Part shown: piece after piece, positions 11,090-21,845 of the stretch | How the letters are laid out: every line of letters starts with the position of its first letter | Numbering within the stretch: the first letter of the stretch is position 1 | Assembly (NCBI GenBank): GCA_002221725.1 | Contig: NJFT01000025.1 | Span: forward strand, 124,001-188,000 | Length of the DNA: 64,000 nt | Origin: Scedosporium boydii | Lineage: Eukaryota; Ascomycota; Sordariomycetes; Microascales; Microascaceae | Reading direction: 5' to 3' | Program-made: the position numbers and the translations under genes | The notes under the pieces: model-generated | The model's input: the letters and a program-made list of their open reading frames with translations, nothing else | Told to the model about the DNA's origin: nothing | Databases searched by the model: none

Positions 11090-13680
11090 TTAGAACGCTG
11101 CGCCGAGTCCGCTTCTCGAGTGTCGCTTACTAAATCGGTTCCGTCTTGGAGTGGATTCGTCTGTTGCTGGTGTCTTACTCAGATGACTTCGACCAGCCTT
11201 GTCATTCACAGCAAAACCTTCCGCCGAGTATGTGTTTCTTCCGCCTAGAGTACTAGCGGGGCTTGACATTTTCGAAGACATGTCGCCGAAGCCGTTGTCG
11301 CTCCCAGAAGAACCCATACCATTCTGGGAGAGGGCGAGCTCCTTTGCTCGTTGTAAGGAATCTATCCACTCGTCAACGGCCGTAGTGCTGGCTAGATTAC
11401 TTGAACTCGAAGACGACCGAGGCTCTTCAAACGTGTAATGAATTCCGCCCTGCAAAAAAGGCGTTGTTAGACACCCAACTCGTGTACTGATCTGTGCTGG
11501 TTGAGGGTAGAGTAATGGTAACTTACAGTATCCACACACCACACGGGCTGACCCTTGACATCGATCTGACTTCTCCAAACGCAATCAGGTGCCAGAAGAG
11601 ATATGTCCTGCTTAGCCCTCTTCTCTTCACCTCCAGCTGGAGCTAAGATGATGCGCCCACTGGATGTTATCATGACCAGCCTTTGGCGTTTCTTCGTTGT
11701 GCTTCCGCCAAAGAACCTGGCCAACTTCTTATGCCCGTCGCTATGCTCGCCATTCTTCCCCTGCGAGTTATTTGGTAGGGGTGTGGATATTACCATCAAG
11801 TCTCCAAGTTTGAGAATTCTTTCATTTGTTCGAGTAAGGACCGAAGACCACTCGAAATCTAGTTGTGTGGGAGGAGGCAGCTCAGCAATAGGCAATGTTG
11901 GACGAGTAGCCCCGTTGGGCGTTGACGAAGGGCCTTGATGACCTTGGGGCAGCTGTCGCGTTCCAGAAGTAGGTTTTGGTGTGCTTGACAATCCGTTAAG
12001 CTGAATGATGTGAGGCTCTTGCGCCGGGGGCACATATGGTCGCAGGCGAGGGGCCTTGCTTCTCCAGAGCCCCTTTCCAAACTGCTGGCCATCAAAGAAT
12101 TCGTGGTTCTTGATGTGTTCAATAGTGAGACGATGTGCAGGATCCAAGACTAAGAGACGCTCCACGAGGTCCCTTGCAGCGGGTGGGAAGCCCGGAGGAA
12201 ACTCATAGTCAAGGCCGACGATCTTCTGGAATGTTAGATACTCCGACGCAGCCTTAAAGGGTGGTCGACCAGCAAGGAGCTGGTAGATGATGCATCCAAA
12301 CGCCCACAGGTCGCTAGCCTTGCAGGAATTCTTGTTGGTTAGGAGCTCCGGACTAACATATTCCGCGGTGCCGACAAATGAGGGAGCTCTATTATCATCG
12401 TCCTTCCCAGCCTGGGTGCCTTCGGGAATGCCGCGATCTCTGCCGTCCTGGGGTCTGGGTCCTCGCGGATCTGGGAGCATCTTCGCAGTCCCAAAATCGG
12501 TTATCTTAATATGCATGTGGTCATCCAGTAGAACATTCTCGGGTTTGAGGTCACGATGCAATACCCCGCGAGAATGCATGTACTCGATAGCATCCAGAAT
12601 TTGAGCTCCATAGAACCTCGTGCATTCGACATCGAACGTGCCGGTTCTCTTCAGAGCACCCAGGAGCTCCCCACCACTGCAGAAATCCAGAGCGTAGTAG
12701 AGGCAGGTTTCGTCTTGGAACGTATAATAGAGGCGTACAATACCGGGGTGTTCGGTCAGCCGATTCAGCGTATTCTTCTCGATGTTGACATACTTTATCT
12801 TCTTCTCCTTTATAATATGCTTTTTCTCCAGGACTTTGATGGCGTACTCCTTCAGGGTTTGCCGATCTGTGGCCAGGTAGACAGTGCTGTATGACCCTTC
12901 ACCCAAAATTCGACCAAAGGTGAAGTCTCTCACCCCTTTCTTTACATGGCGGAGGACTGTCTGTCCATTCGCATCGATCTCTCTTCTAACACCAACAGCA
13001 GCACCTCGTTCTTGCCACTCCTGGCTGCTCATCGGAAGATGGGCCTCGGAACTCTGGCTCTGGGGAACATGGCTAGGTTGGGTACCGGAAAGATATCCCC
13101 CACCCATTCCTCGAGAGCTTCGGCGGGGAGGCAGCGGGCCGCCTGGCGAAGGTACATGTCCACGGTGATTGGGGCTATGCGACGAGTCGCTCTGACTTGG
13201 ATACCGTGCTAAAGCATTGGCTGCGGGTCGGTGTTGGTAGCCTGCCTGACCGGCTGCTGACGACTCGACTCTTGCTGGCGTCTGGGAACCCCAGGCGGCG
13301 GGTATGTCACGGCTCGAATGGGAGAATATTTGGGGCTGATGCGGCGTTGGCTGGGTATCGGGATGGGTGTCGTTCGCTGAACGGGAAAGGGGGTTCGCAT
13401 GATGGGATCTGGTTTCTGAGGGATGTTCTCTGCGGTCTGAAGACGGCGGCTGAGGCGGGTCTAGCTGGTCGGGGTGAACATTAGATAATTCTCTTGGAAT
13501 CTCGAAGATCACTCGAGGCTCGTTTCCGACCGAGAGAGGATGTCCATTATCGTGACGTTCTGCCGGCTTGGTATACTGGCTAGTCGACGCATGATCTGGG
13601 GAGCTGGGGGGCGGGGCGTCATCGGGGTTCGCGATTCGTAAGCCTCCCAATGCCCTCGATAGGCTCAGGTCACCACTCAT
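11090..13680 (-). CDS. PDK1-type protein kinase (Pkh1/Pkh2 homologue)
   Basis: This is an AGC master kinase of the 3-phosphoinositide-dependent kinase-1 family. It is expected to phosphorylate the activation loops of Ypk/Sch9/PKC-type kinases in sphingolipid and cell-wall signalling. Exons 11527-13680 and 11090-11449 join at phase 0 (PVWCVDT-GGIHYTFEEP) and give 837 residues. The N-terminal 250 residues are disordered and Pro/Ser-rich. The kinase domain starts near residue 257 with GRILGEGSYSTVYLA and carries AIKVLEKKHIIKEKK, the catalytic loop HRDLKPENVLL (about 376), DFG and VGTAEYVSPELL. A PH-like domain follows near 600-716 (ERILKLGDLMVIS, RQRLVMITSSGRIIL). The start MSGDLSLSRALGG was chosen at 13680; an in-frame upstream Met at 13722 is possible. 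The C-terminal tail is Ser-rich. Confidence 0.93.
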
Positions 13681-15138
13681 CGTATTTGAGAAGAGATAAA
13701 GAGACTGTGCCAGCAACAGCACAGTCGGGGTTGTGGTGATGCTCCTTAGCCTTCCGGTTGGGGAGCGGTGGCATTGGTGATGGGGTTGGGTAAGAGGACG
13801 ATAGTGGACAGGAACACAATCGTTATCCAGGGGTGACTGCCAACTTGGGTTAGGTAATGGAGTTAAAGGTGGTTCTATACTTCGTACTCAAGGTAGATTG
13901 GGTACAATTGCAATATTAACAGCATACCAATGCTATGCTGCTTCCTTGATTAACCGAGTGCTGCCTCTGTCATGAATCCTTTGAGAAATTCGAAATAGTC
14001 AGGTCTTTATGAGAAGGAGCATCGGATAAGGTGTTATTGTTGTTGTTCTTTTTACCCTCTTCTTTCTCAAGCTGCTCCAGGATGGCTGTGCTGTTTCTTG
14101 ATAGCACATTCAAACAGAATGATTTAATCAATTCCACAAGCAGGCAATGAAGATGTGGGTACACAGATACTGGACCCCTAATTTGAAGCATGTACATCTG
14201 CTCAGTAGATTAATCTAACTGGAGAGGAATCTTGATTTGATGATTCATTGATTCCCCTGTGCCTTGGAGATTAAAGCCAGTGAAGCTAATGCCAAATATT
14301 ACCAGGATCCATCCACGGAACATCAATCAACGAACTTGAGCCCCCGAGTGCTCCATAATCCAAAGAAAATATCACCTAAGAGTGTCTTGTATGATACTTC
14401 GCAAGCTAAGTTTAGACTTCTATATCCCTACTGTGGGCCTCCTAACACTCAGACACGGGCTCCAATGCCTTAATCTTAGATGATCGAGATCATGGGTGCA
14501 TTGTAGCAGCCTGAGAACCCCTAATATCATTGATCTCTCAACAGGCTTGATCTCAGAGATTGTAAAGACAATGTCGTCCAGGTCTAACACAGCTCCCCCC
14601 CCTTGCAAAGTTCAGTCTGTTAGAGCTACAATAAATGCTCGAGGCTTTTCGTTTCTACGAGAAAGCTGCAATGGCCCGTTTTGTTTGTTGGGCCTTTTCT
14701 TCCGGGAAGGGGGGATGCCCTGGTCACCCTCGGCGCACGCAGATAGACAAAACAGTATATATTCGAGAGTGAAAGGAAACAAGTAGCGCTCACGCTTCAA
14801 GCTATACCCGTCATCGCTGCAAAGAAGAAAATGGCGAAAAGCTCTTTCTGGATCTCAAGGCAAAGGGCGCGTTAATGATTGGAGGAAAAGCATTCAGCTG
14901 TGAGATAGATTATCGGGGATATATAATTATCGGGGAATAATGGATGTCCCATCGTAGTTGAGCAAAGTGGGAGGTGAAGGAAACCAGAAGAATGATCTCG
15001 AATCCAAATTCTTTTATTTTTCCTCTAAACATACAATACGCCAAACTGTTCGCATTCTTTTTCACTCCTGCACACGACATCTCCGTTCGACTTCATTCTA
15101 GTGCAGGGTTGCCCAGCTCGCCAGGGAAGTCTCGACAA
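13681..15138. other. Divergent intergenic region (PDK1 gene / small mitochondrial-type protein)
   Basis: This 1.46-kb spacer lies between two divergent starts. It holds one exact TACTTCGTA motif at 13878-13886. A short C-run sits near 14586-14593. Small open frames on both strands look like noise. No gene is called. Confidence 0.55.
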
Positions 15139-15591
15139 ATGAACACCCTTCGACCCGCTCTCTTGCGACGCGGACAAGTTCTCCTGTTAATACGCCGTGC
15201 CCAAATTACGAGGTTAAATACCACTGCACAACGGACCATGTCCTCGAGCGTCAATGGAAAGATAACTGGCGAAGCCCCAAGCCCTGGCGATCGACCTTCT
15301 CAACCCGCCGTAGCGAAGAAGCCCCTCCCACTTCCCGAGCCATCCCATGATGTTGACGGAGTAAACAAGACGCTGGATGTGAGCGGGGGAGGCACAACCG
15401 TGAAACTCGACCATCTCGGCCCTCTCGTGGTTAATCAGGACGGAACCATGTCACGTATTGCGAATTGGGCCGAGATGGCTGAGATCGAAAAGAAGAACAC
15501 TCTCAGAATTCTTGGAAAAAGAAACCAGCTTCGCCTGGAAGCACTACGAAGGAAGGATGGGGCAAATGATGAGGACAAACCGTCCAAGTAG
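15139..15591 (+). CDS. Conserved fungal hypothetical protein with a presequence-like N-terminus
   Basis: This single-exon gene encodes 150 residues from the ATG at 15139 (MNTLRPALLRRGQVLLLIRR). I know of no biochemical function. The C-terminal block LDHLGPLVVNQDGTMSRIAN, followed by WAEMAEIEKKNTLRILGKR, resembles a small family conserved across filamentous fungi. The first 33 residues have six Arg, no acidic residue and hydroxylated residues, which suggests a mitochondrial targeting presequence. An internal Met at 15238 (MSSSVNGKITGEAP) could start a shorter cytosolic form. The open frame also reaches upstream to 14974, but that part looks like UTR. Middle residues are Pro-rich and probably disordered. 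The gene is real by composition and conserved block; its role is unknown. Confidence 0.75.
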   Translation: MNTLRPALLRRGQVLLLIRRAQITRLNTTAQRTMSSSVNGKITGEAPSPGDRPSQPAVAKKPLPLPEPSHDVDGVNKTLDVSGGGTTVKLDHLGPLVVNQDGTMSRIANWAEMAEIEKKNTLRILGKRNQLRLEALRRKDGANDEDKPSK

Positions 15592-15947
15592 CCTGCTACG
15601 GGAGGAAGTCTACAATTGATAGATAATACAGTCATGTAACATGTATGATTAGAAACTCAGAGACCATATGGAGAAGAATAAAAAAAGAAGAAAAAGCAAA
15701 GCCAGATATAGTGCCAATACAAACAGGATTCTCCTCAAGAGATTTGGCACGATCCTTCCCAATATCCCGTCCCCTATATGCAGCAATTCAACGAAGCCTC
15801 CCTCCAGACCGCCAGTATCTCGTAACGCCCCACTCCAAACCGAAACCGGTCCCAAATCAGCATTTCTTCTCATCATGATATGCGTCGCCACCACCGAGCG
15901 TCTTCGGACATATGGGAGACCCCAGTTGCATCCCTCTATCAAGCAAG
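15592..15947. other. Convergent intergenic region
   Basis: This 356-bp spacer between two convergent stop codons is A-rich near 15670-15700 and should hold both 3' UTRs. No gene is seen. Confidence 0.55.
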
Positions 15948-16894
15948 TTACAGCTCCGCCTTCACGGGCTCCGCCGCCTTCGTCGTTTCCGTCTTATCTT
16001 TGGCGTTGAGGCCCTTTTCTAACAGCGAAGCTATTTGCTCGCTCCCACCGTTCTTCTCGAGAATCATGTTCTTCAGCCACTTGTTCTCTGTTTCCAGTTG
16101 TTGGATCCTGCCTTCGAGGACCGTAACCTTTTCCGACATTTCCTTCGCTGTCCGTTCCAGGGCTTGTTCGCGTTGCTTCTTCTTGATGCGGAATCTCGCG
16201 CTAGCTGCCGTGTTGCGCCTCCGCTTATCCTCTTCAGCTGCGAGTCTAGAGGCCTCTTCAAAACTCAACTGACCCGAATTGTCTAAAGATTCCGATTTCC
16301 TCTTGTCACCGATGCGCGACTGGCTTTGGACGAAGGTGGTAGGCTGTTGCTGTGGCTGTTGCTGCTGTTGTGGAACGGGCGTCGAGAATATCTGAGCCGA
16401 AGGCTGGAGAGGCTGCATGGGGAGCGCATCCGCAAAACCAGGATTGAGTGTTGACGCTTGATACGAAGAGAAGTCGGGAAAGTTGAAATCTGGAGCCATG
16501 ACATTGAGTTAGCCGCAACTAAGTTGGCATCGATATGTTGCAACCATTTGTTCATCGAGCTCCGGTATCTCACACACAAAGGTAGAAAGATATCCTCCGG
16601 ACAGGGAGGTGCTAAAATGGACGCTGCTCAACGACATCTTTCGCGACTTCGCGATTCAGTGTTTGAGAGGTTTTGAGAGTGGGGGTGGAGATCACGGGTT
16701 ATTGCACCATCAGCGCAAAACCCAATTTGTAAGCGTAGATTTCGGCTGTGACACCCCAACCAGGGAGCGCGAAGCCAGCGTTATATTGAGGGAACACTTG
16801 CTCCAATTAACGCCGACAGGTGCGTGGGGTACTATAAAGCCCAGTGCAAGCATCCAGAGACGAGCGTGGAAGTGAAATTTCGGGGCCGCCCGGT

Positions 16895-16926
<32 letters not shown>

Positions 16927-17408
16927 ATCGCAACGAAGTGAACACACCCCGCCCTTTGAAGGACGACGTCGGAACAGATGGCAAGAGAATCAAGAGCTAA
17001 AATCTAGGCGAAAGCTTGCAAATATGGATGCTCTCGCCCAGGGAAATAAAAACCATCTTTCCAATATCAAAGCAATATGAAAAAAGGGCCGTCGGAAAGC
17101 CGAAAATCAATGAATTAGGAGCTTTGTCACAAACCTGATATGAAATCGATGCCCGTCAAATCGCCGACAGGAGACGCGGAATTCAAGTTTTCAGTAGGAG
17201 CAGAGACCTGCTCGCTTTCCGGCTTGACCGGGGGAGCCTGGAAGTCTGTTGTCTGGCCCGACTCAATATCAAAGAATCGAGTGTTTGTGAAGAGGCTGAG
17301 ATCGTCATCAATGAACGTGTCGTCGGTTGGACTCTCGGTAGGAATGGTGTTTAGATGTCGGAGATACTGGGAGACATTCGGCCCCCGACGGCCACCGTAA
17401 GTCGACAT
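15948..17408 (-). CDS. metR: bZIP transcription factor, MetR/Cys-3 type
   Basis: This is a bZIP activator resembling MetR of Aspergillus and Cys-3 of Neurospora, which switch on sulfur-assimilation and methionine genes. Exon 1 (17135-17408) encodes MSTYGGRRGPNVSQYLRHLN and an acidic segment. Exon 2 (15948-16489) encodes the rest. They join at phase 1 as GIDFIS-DFNFPDFSSYQ across a 645-bp intron with a GCTAAC branch site 24 nt before the acceptor. The product is 271 residues. The basic region KRRRNTAASARFRIKKKQRE (about 179-200) is followed by a zipper (VTVLEGRIQQLETENKWLKN). A Gln-rich stretch lies near 135. An ATG at 16499 opens exon 2 alone but would lose the conserved N-terminus. The intron contains a run of 31 G. 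The family call is strong; the assignment to MetR rather than a paralogue rests on the basic region and N-terminal motif. Confidence 0.85.
16490..17134 (-). other. Unusually long (645 bp) intron of the MetR-type gene
   Basis: The intron runs from a GTTTGT donor to a CAG acceptor, about five to ten times the length of most introns here. It holds a 31-nt G homopolymer at 16895-16925 (plus strand). Alternative internal promoters or exons cannot be excluded from sequence alone. Confidence 0.7.
16895..16925 (+). repeat. Poly-G homopolymer, 31 nt
   Basis: An uninterrupted run of 31 G lies on the plus strand (C on the transcribed RNA of the MetR-type gene), preceded by GC-rich sequence. Such a tract can form G-quadruplex DNA and is prone to length error in assemblies, so the true length is uncertain. 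Confidence 0.95.
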
Positions 17409-18776
17409 ATTTGTTTCGGTCGAGGTCGAAGGCAGTAACACTGGCGGAGAATAGGGTGAATGCTTGGGCGAGAGAGAGGGGCTCGTCAAAACCGTCAATT
17501 CGAATTGTGTTCGAGTGATGGAGGAAAGAAACAGACACCAAGACGAAGGTGGAGAGAAAAACGAGGGGGTCAAGGTTATCTAAGGCGCTGGTGTGGTGGG
17601 GTGAGTTTACACATTTTTTTCCTCGGTTTTGTGTAGTCTCGAAATGCAATGAACTACGACGCTAACAAAGGAATCAAACTGTGGCGAGGCCGAAAGTCAG
17701 AGGAGAGAGAGTAGAGAAGAAACGGTACAAAATAGTACATTTAGGGATGTACTTCTTATCTACCCAACGATGGAGTACAAACGGCGTAGCACACAGGTCA
17801 ACCTTCTCAGAGGTCAAGCCCACTCACTGGTGCCACCACTGTGCCGATATTAATAGTTTATTAGCGTCCCAGTCAGAACCCGAATTCGCCCTGGACCGAG
17901 GTGCACACCACGATATCAGTTTAGTGTTCCAACCTCGATCTGTACGAGGTAATTCGTACTTTCACGCATAACTAGTGACTGGGCTTCGTGATGACTCCTG
18001 CCGACCTCTCGGAATATTTCTTTTTGAAGTAAATAAGCTGCTGGGAATATTGAAAGGGCCCACCCCTGCCAGGCGATGCATCGCCGAGTTTCTGCCTGCA
18101 GTTGAGGACAGATGAAGGTCCCAATCTTGACTCAACATATGTTATTATTTGTCGGCATGTTACCGATTTAATACTTCGCGAATGTGATTCCATTCCCGAT
18201 TTCATTGCATCGGTTCACAAACTTCTAGTAGTATTGCAGTCCGTATTCGGCACGCTTAAAGCAAGAAAAACTTTAATAGTGGTGACCCACCTTCCTCTGG
18301 TCCTTCGGAATTACTTCGTCCCTCGTAATGCGAGCCCTCCGACCATAGGACTTGGGGATTGGCATCCGTCCCGGCTGTGAGGAAAACCCCTCACCCCCAC
18401 GCTGCCTGTACTCCGAAGCACTTGACCTTGCCCTCATGTCATTTATCCAGGGTCCCCACCCAGTACCAAGCAATACTTTCTCGATCTTGAACCAAGGGTA
18501 TATTATGAAGTCTTAATTATTAATACATCCGTGTCCTTGGACTTGGAAGGTTCAATTGTTGGTTTCCAGGCGAAGTCACATGAGTCACCTCTGCCAAAGA
18601 TTCAGAAGACAGTTGCTCCCAGCTGATATCCGGTGCATTGTCACTTAGAGTGGGCACGCGTCACAACCGCGACGCGAGAGAGCGACGACAACACAAGAAT
18701 GTTGATGTGATATCATCACAAGATCACAGGAATCCCCTCGTCTCGTCACCTACCGCTGCCACAATATAGAGCCAAA
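17409..18776. other. Divergent intergenic region (MetR-type gene / CENP-N)
   Basis: This 1.37-kb region lies between two divergent start codons and should contain both promoters and leaders. Several imperfect relatives of the TACGAAGTA motif occur near 17944-17960 and 18310. No gene is supported. Confidence 0.55.
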
Positions 18777-20348
18777 ATGCCGCCTTTATCAATTCCAACG
18801 AAGGCCAGGCTACTCTCCTCCTTAAAGGTGCCCTCCGACAATCCCATACTTTATAAGGCACTTATCAAACTGTCCCGCGCCTCCCTGATAGCGCTCGCCC
18901 TAGATTGGCTCGACGATAGAAATTCCGCCGTATCACAGCCATACCTGGTGCCCGCAGATAGTTCCTATGATGGCACTGATTCTCTCGACTTCTACACCCC
19001 GGCCACGTCTATAGCGAGGCTAAGGGAAGTTTATCTCGGGTTTCAGCAGCGGAAGGGTTCGAAGCGCGAGGTCCTCGACCGAATCTTGGAGGGGGATTGG
19101 CGACACGGCCTCACGCTCTACCAATTATCAATGGCAGACCTTCAGTATCTGTACGATCACCCGACATCTCAAAAATGGGTAGCTTACGGCATAGTTCCCG
19201 CCAAACCTTTATCTGAGAATATCGGCGAGAATTTATCAAGAACCAATTCCCTAGGTACTTGCATTCCTCGCATTCATCCATCGACCTTTCTAGAACACAT
19301 GCAAAGCCAAATACTGCCAGATATTAAGATGCACTTTCAATTTGACCGACCCCACAACCTTCGACTGGTCATACTTCGCATCTTCATAATCGATTCTCCA
19401 TACAATACGAGCCTTGCAATCTCACAGTCCAGGGACGGCACACTTCCATCCAACGTCGATACTGCGCGGACCATTTACGTCGCATTTCCGGATGGCGCCC
19501 CTTTTGTCTACATCTCGAGCCTTCTAACAGTCGGAGAACCCAACGCCACGGAGACCAGGGGTTTTCGGCACGCCCTCTTTGAGGCCATCCGCAGGGCCCT
19601 TGCGAAGCCAACAGAACGATACGCACTTACGGCAACCAATACGGCAACTAGGAACCTTGCCGCTCTCCTACGGTATAGAGGTTCCGGACGGTCTAATGCA
19701 GCAGGGGGCGGTTGGGCGGTATATACAGATGAGGCGAGCTTAGATACCCCGTTAGACAGAACGGCACCTCCTGACCCTTTACATTGGTCCATTCCTAAAC
19801 ACGAGGGTTCCAGACTTAGAAAGAGAAAGGATTGGCTTCTTGTCAACGACATTCAATCAGCCAAGCGTCCGAAATTGGCGGCGCAAGCCAGGTTCGGTCA
19901 CTCGGCCAGGATCGATGATGGAACTGGGGTCGAGCGAGCAGACATGTGGATTCAGGATCCATACCCAACTCTCAATGGGCAGGGGCTAAGCACAGAGAAT
20001 GCAGCAGAACCATCAGATAGCAATGCTGCATCCCCTGCTAGGAAAAAAAGGTGGTTTCCCACTGCACGCCCGACCAATCACGAGAAACGGAATGCGGGGG
20101 CGCTTTTGGAGCTGCGCAATGATTCCCGGCGTCTATCTCAGGACGACTCATGGTCGCCCCATATACGGCTTGCACTTCGCGGCACTCATGTTTTCGCCGG
20201 CATTCGGCAACTTGTAGAAGCCGGTATTATTGATGGGGAGAGGATGCCTGGCTGGCTCACAGGCGAAGGCAATGTGACATTTGGTGTTGTTCGGGATGGA
20301 AGAGTCCGAGAAAACCGCGCTCATGGCCTCCAGACAACACACTCCTAG
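18777..20348 (+). CDS. chl4: Kinetochore protein of the CENP-N / Chl4 / Mis15 family
   Basis: This single-exon gene encodes 523 residues. CENP-N/Chl4 proteins belong to the inner kinetochore (CCAN/Ctf19 complex) and help recognise centromeric chromatin. The N-terminus has the family pattern: ILYKALIKLSRASLIALALD, then WLDDRN, and later REVYLGFQQRKGSKREVLDR with ILEGDWRHGLTLYQLSMADL. The central part contains LVILRIFIIDSPYN and a segment ending in FRHALFEAIRRALAKPTERY. A basic, disordered linker follows near residues 340-450. The C-terminal block FAGIRQLVEAGIIDGERMPG, then WLTGEGNVTFGVVRDGR, matches the end of fungal Chl4 proteins. The ATG at 18777 is preceded by AAA and has no in-frame upstream Met. 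It is divergent from the MetR-type gene and converges tightly (99 bp) on the TatD gene. Confidence 0.9.
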   Translation: MPPLSIPTKARLLSSLKVPSDNPILYKALIKLSRASLIALALDWLDDRNSAVSQPYLVPADSSYDGTDSLDFYTPATSIARLREVYLGFQQRKGSKREVLDRILEGDWRHGLTLYQLSMADLQYLYDHPTSQKWVAYGIVPAKPLSENIGENLSRTNSLGTCIPRIHPSTFLEHMQSQILPDIKMHFQFDRPHNLRLVILRIFIIDSPYNTSLAISQSRDGTLPSNVDTARTIYVAFPDGAPFVYISSLLTVGEPNATETRGFRHALFEAIRRALAKPTERYALTATNTATRNLAALLRYRGSGRSNAAGGGWAVYTDEASLDTPLDRTAPPDPLHWSIPKHEGSRLRKRKDWLLVNDIQSAKRPKLAAQARFGHSARIDDGTGVERADMWIQDPYPTLNGQGLSTENAAEPSDSNAASPARKKRWFPTARPTNHEKRNAGALLELRNDSRRLSQDDSWSPHIRLALRGTHVFAGIRQLVEAGIIDGERMPGWLTGEGNVTFGVVRDGRVRENRAHGLQTTHS

Positions 20349-20447
20349 CCCGAGCCGCCACAAAGGAGTAGTAAATACTGAGTAAAATATCCATCGAAAA
20401 GGCCTAATGTGGTTATAAAGTTCCTTATTGCTTATGGATGGGACGAG

Positions 20448-21845
20448 TTAAAGACCAAAAATTGCGACAGTGTTCGCCCAAGCAGCCTCAGATACCACAC
20501 TGACGTCGACGCCCTTGATCGCAGCAACAATATTGGCCACTTTCTCTATCGTGCAGGGTTCGTTACGCCCCTTGACCATTGAGCCTCGTTGCCATTTCTC
20601 CTTCTTGACAGTCTTGTATCGCTCCACTGCCATCGTGTTGGACGGAGGCCCAGTGCTGCCTCCTTGATGTTGAGGACTAGCCTTGAGGTATTTCCACCCT
20701 TCGTGGCTTGGCCGCACTTCACACCACGGCCCATCCGTCTCAAGCATGATGCGATCTAGCGGAATTGCCCTCACTACTTCACAGTTCGCGGCAGTTTTGA
20801 GGCTGCATCCATTGACCCCTATGTAGAGCCCAAGATCCGCCAGCTCCGTCATCTCCTCCAGAGTGCCCGTGAAACTGTGAACAACTGCACCACGCTCCAG
20901 ACGCTCCAACTTCTCTCCGAAAGTAGTCTTCAGAAGTGACACGAAGTCCTGATGTGCGGAACGGGAGTGCAGGAATAGCGGTAACTGGGGTCTTAGTGAG
21001 GCGGCAAGCTTCAGCTGAGCTGCGAAAGAGTGGAGCTGGATCTTCTTGGAGCAGTAATGAAGCCTGTCATAATCCAACCCAAACTCCCCAAAAGCGATAA
21101 GTCCTGTATGGTCTGCTGATCTATCAGACCTCGCTTTTTGCAAAAACTCGCCCAGTTGGGAAATAATCGAGTCCGTCTTCGTTGGACAGGGCTCGTGATC
21201 TTCGGAAAGGGGTTTAGCAGGGTCAGGATCGCATGAGTGGTTCAGCCCATCTTCAGTTCCAGTGTGGTTAACACTGAAGATCTGGCTGCTGCATGGATGG
21301 ATTCCTGCCGTGGAATAGACAGTACCGGCTTGGAACAAGTAAGCGTTAGGACATGTTGCGGGGATGCTACACAGTCGCCCAAGTCTCTTGACTTACGATA
21401 TGCGTGGGTCAGCTTCAAAGCATCGGAAGAACAATGAAGGTCAGACCCGGTGACGATGAGTTTCTGGCATCCGACTTCATGGGCACGGCTAATGACATCG
21501 TCAAGATCATCTTCATGCCGAGGTTTCCCGTGATATATTCCACGAAATATGGGATCAGTCAGATTGATGCCGATCTACTTCATTCATTGCTTGTAGTTAG
21601 GATCTGCTTCACTTGGACCACCCGGGAAGAGAAGGTATACGTGCGAGTCTACCTACATCGATGAACCTGAGAGGTTGTGGCGAGGAGACGGTATGACCCG
21701 CCTTTGCCTCGATACTGGGCGCATCTCCAGAAGTCATTTCACGAGAAGTGAATGTCAAAGCGCGGAACGAAGTACTGGGAAATCGACGAAAATTCCTAGA
21801 ATACAGGCGAAGGCTGCCTAGAAGTCGCAGGCCCCGATTCACCAT
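20448..21845 (-). CDS. TatD-family 3'-5' deoxyribonuclease
   Basis: TatD enzymes are metal-dependent DNases and 3'-5' exonucleases linked to DNA degradation and repair. Three exons join in phase: 21657-21845, 21397-21574 and 20448-21328. Junctions read [20 protein letters not shown] and [18 protein letters not shown]. Metal and active-site motifs visible are [29 protein letters not shown] and LETDGPW. The N-terminal metal motif is INLTDP, as in the eukaryotic/E. coli TatD branch, not HxH. From the ATG at 21845 the product is 415 residues. Its first 36 residues ([20 protein letters not shown] and onward) are Arg-rich and lack acidic residues until the last few, like a mitochondrial presequence. 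The downstream ATG at 21737 (MTSGDAPS) would give a 379-residue cytosolic or nuclear form. It is divergent from the ribonucleotide reductase gene. Confidence 0.9.
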
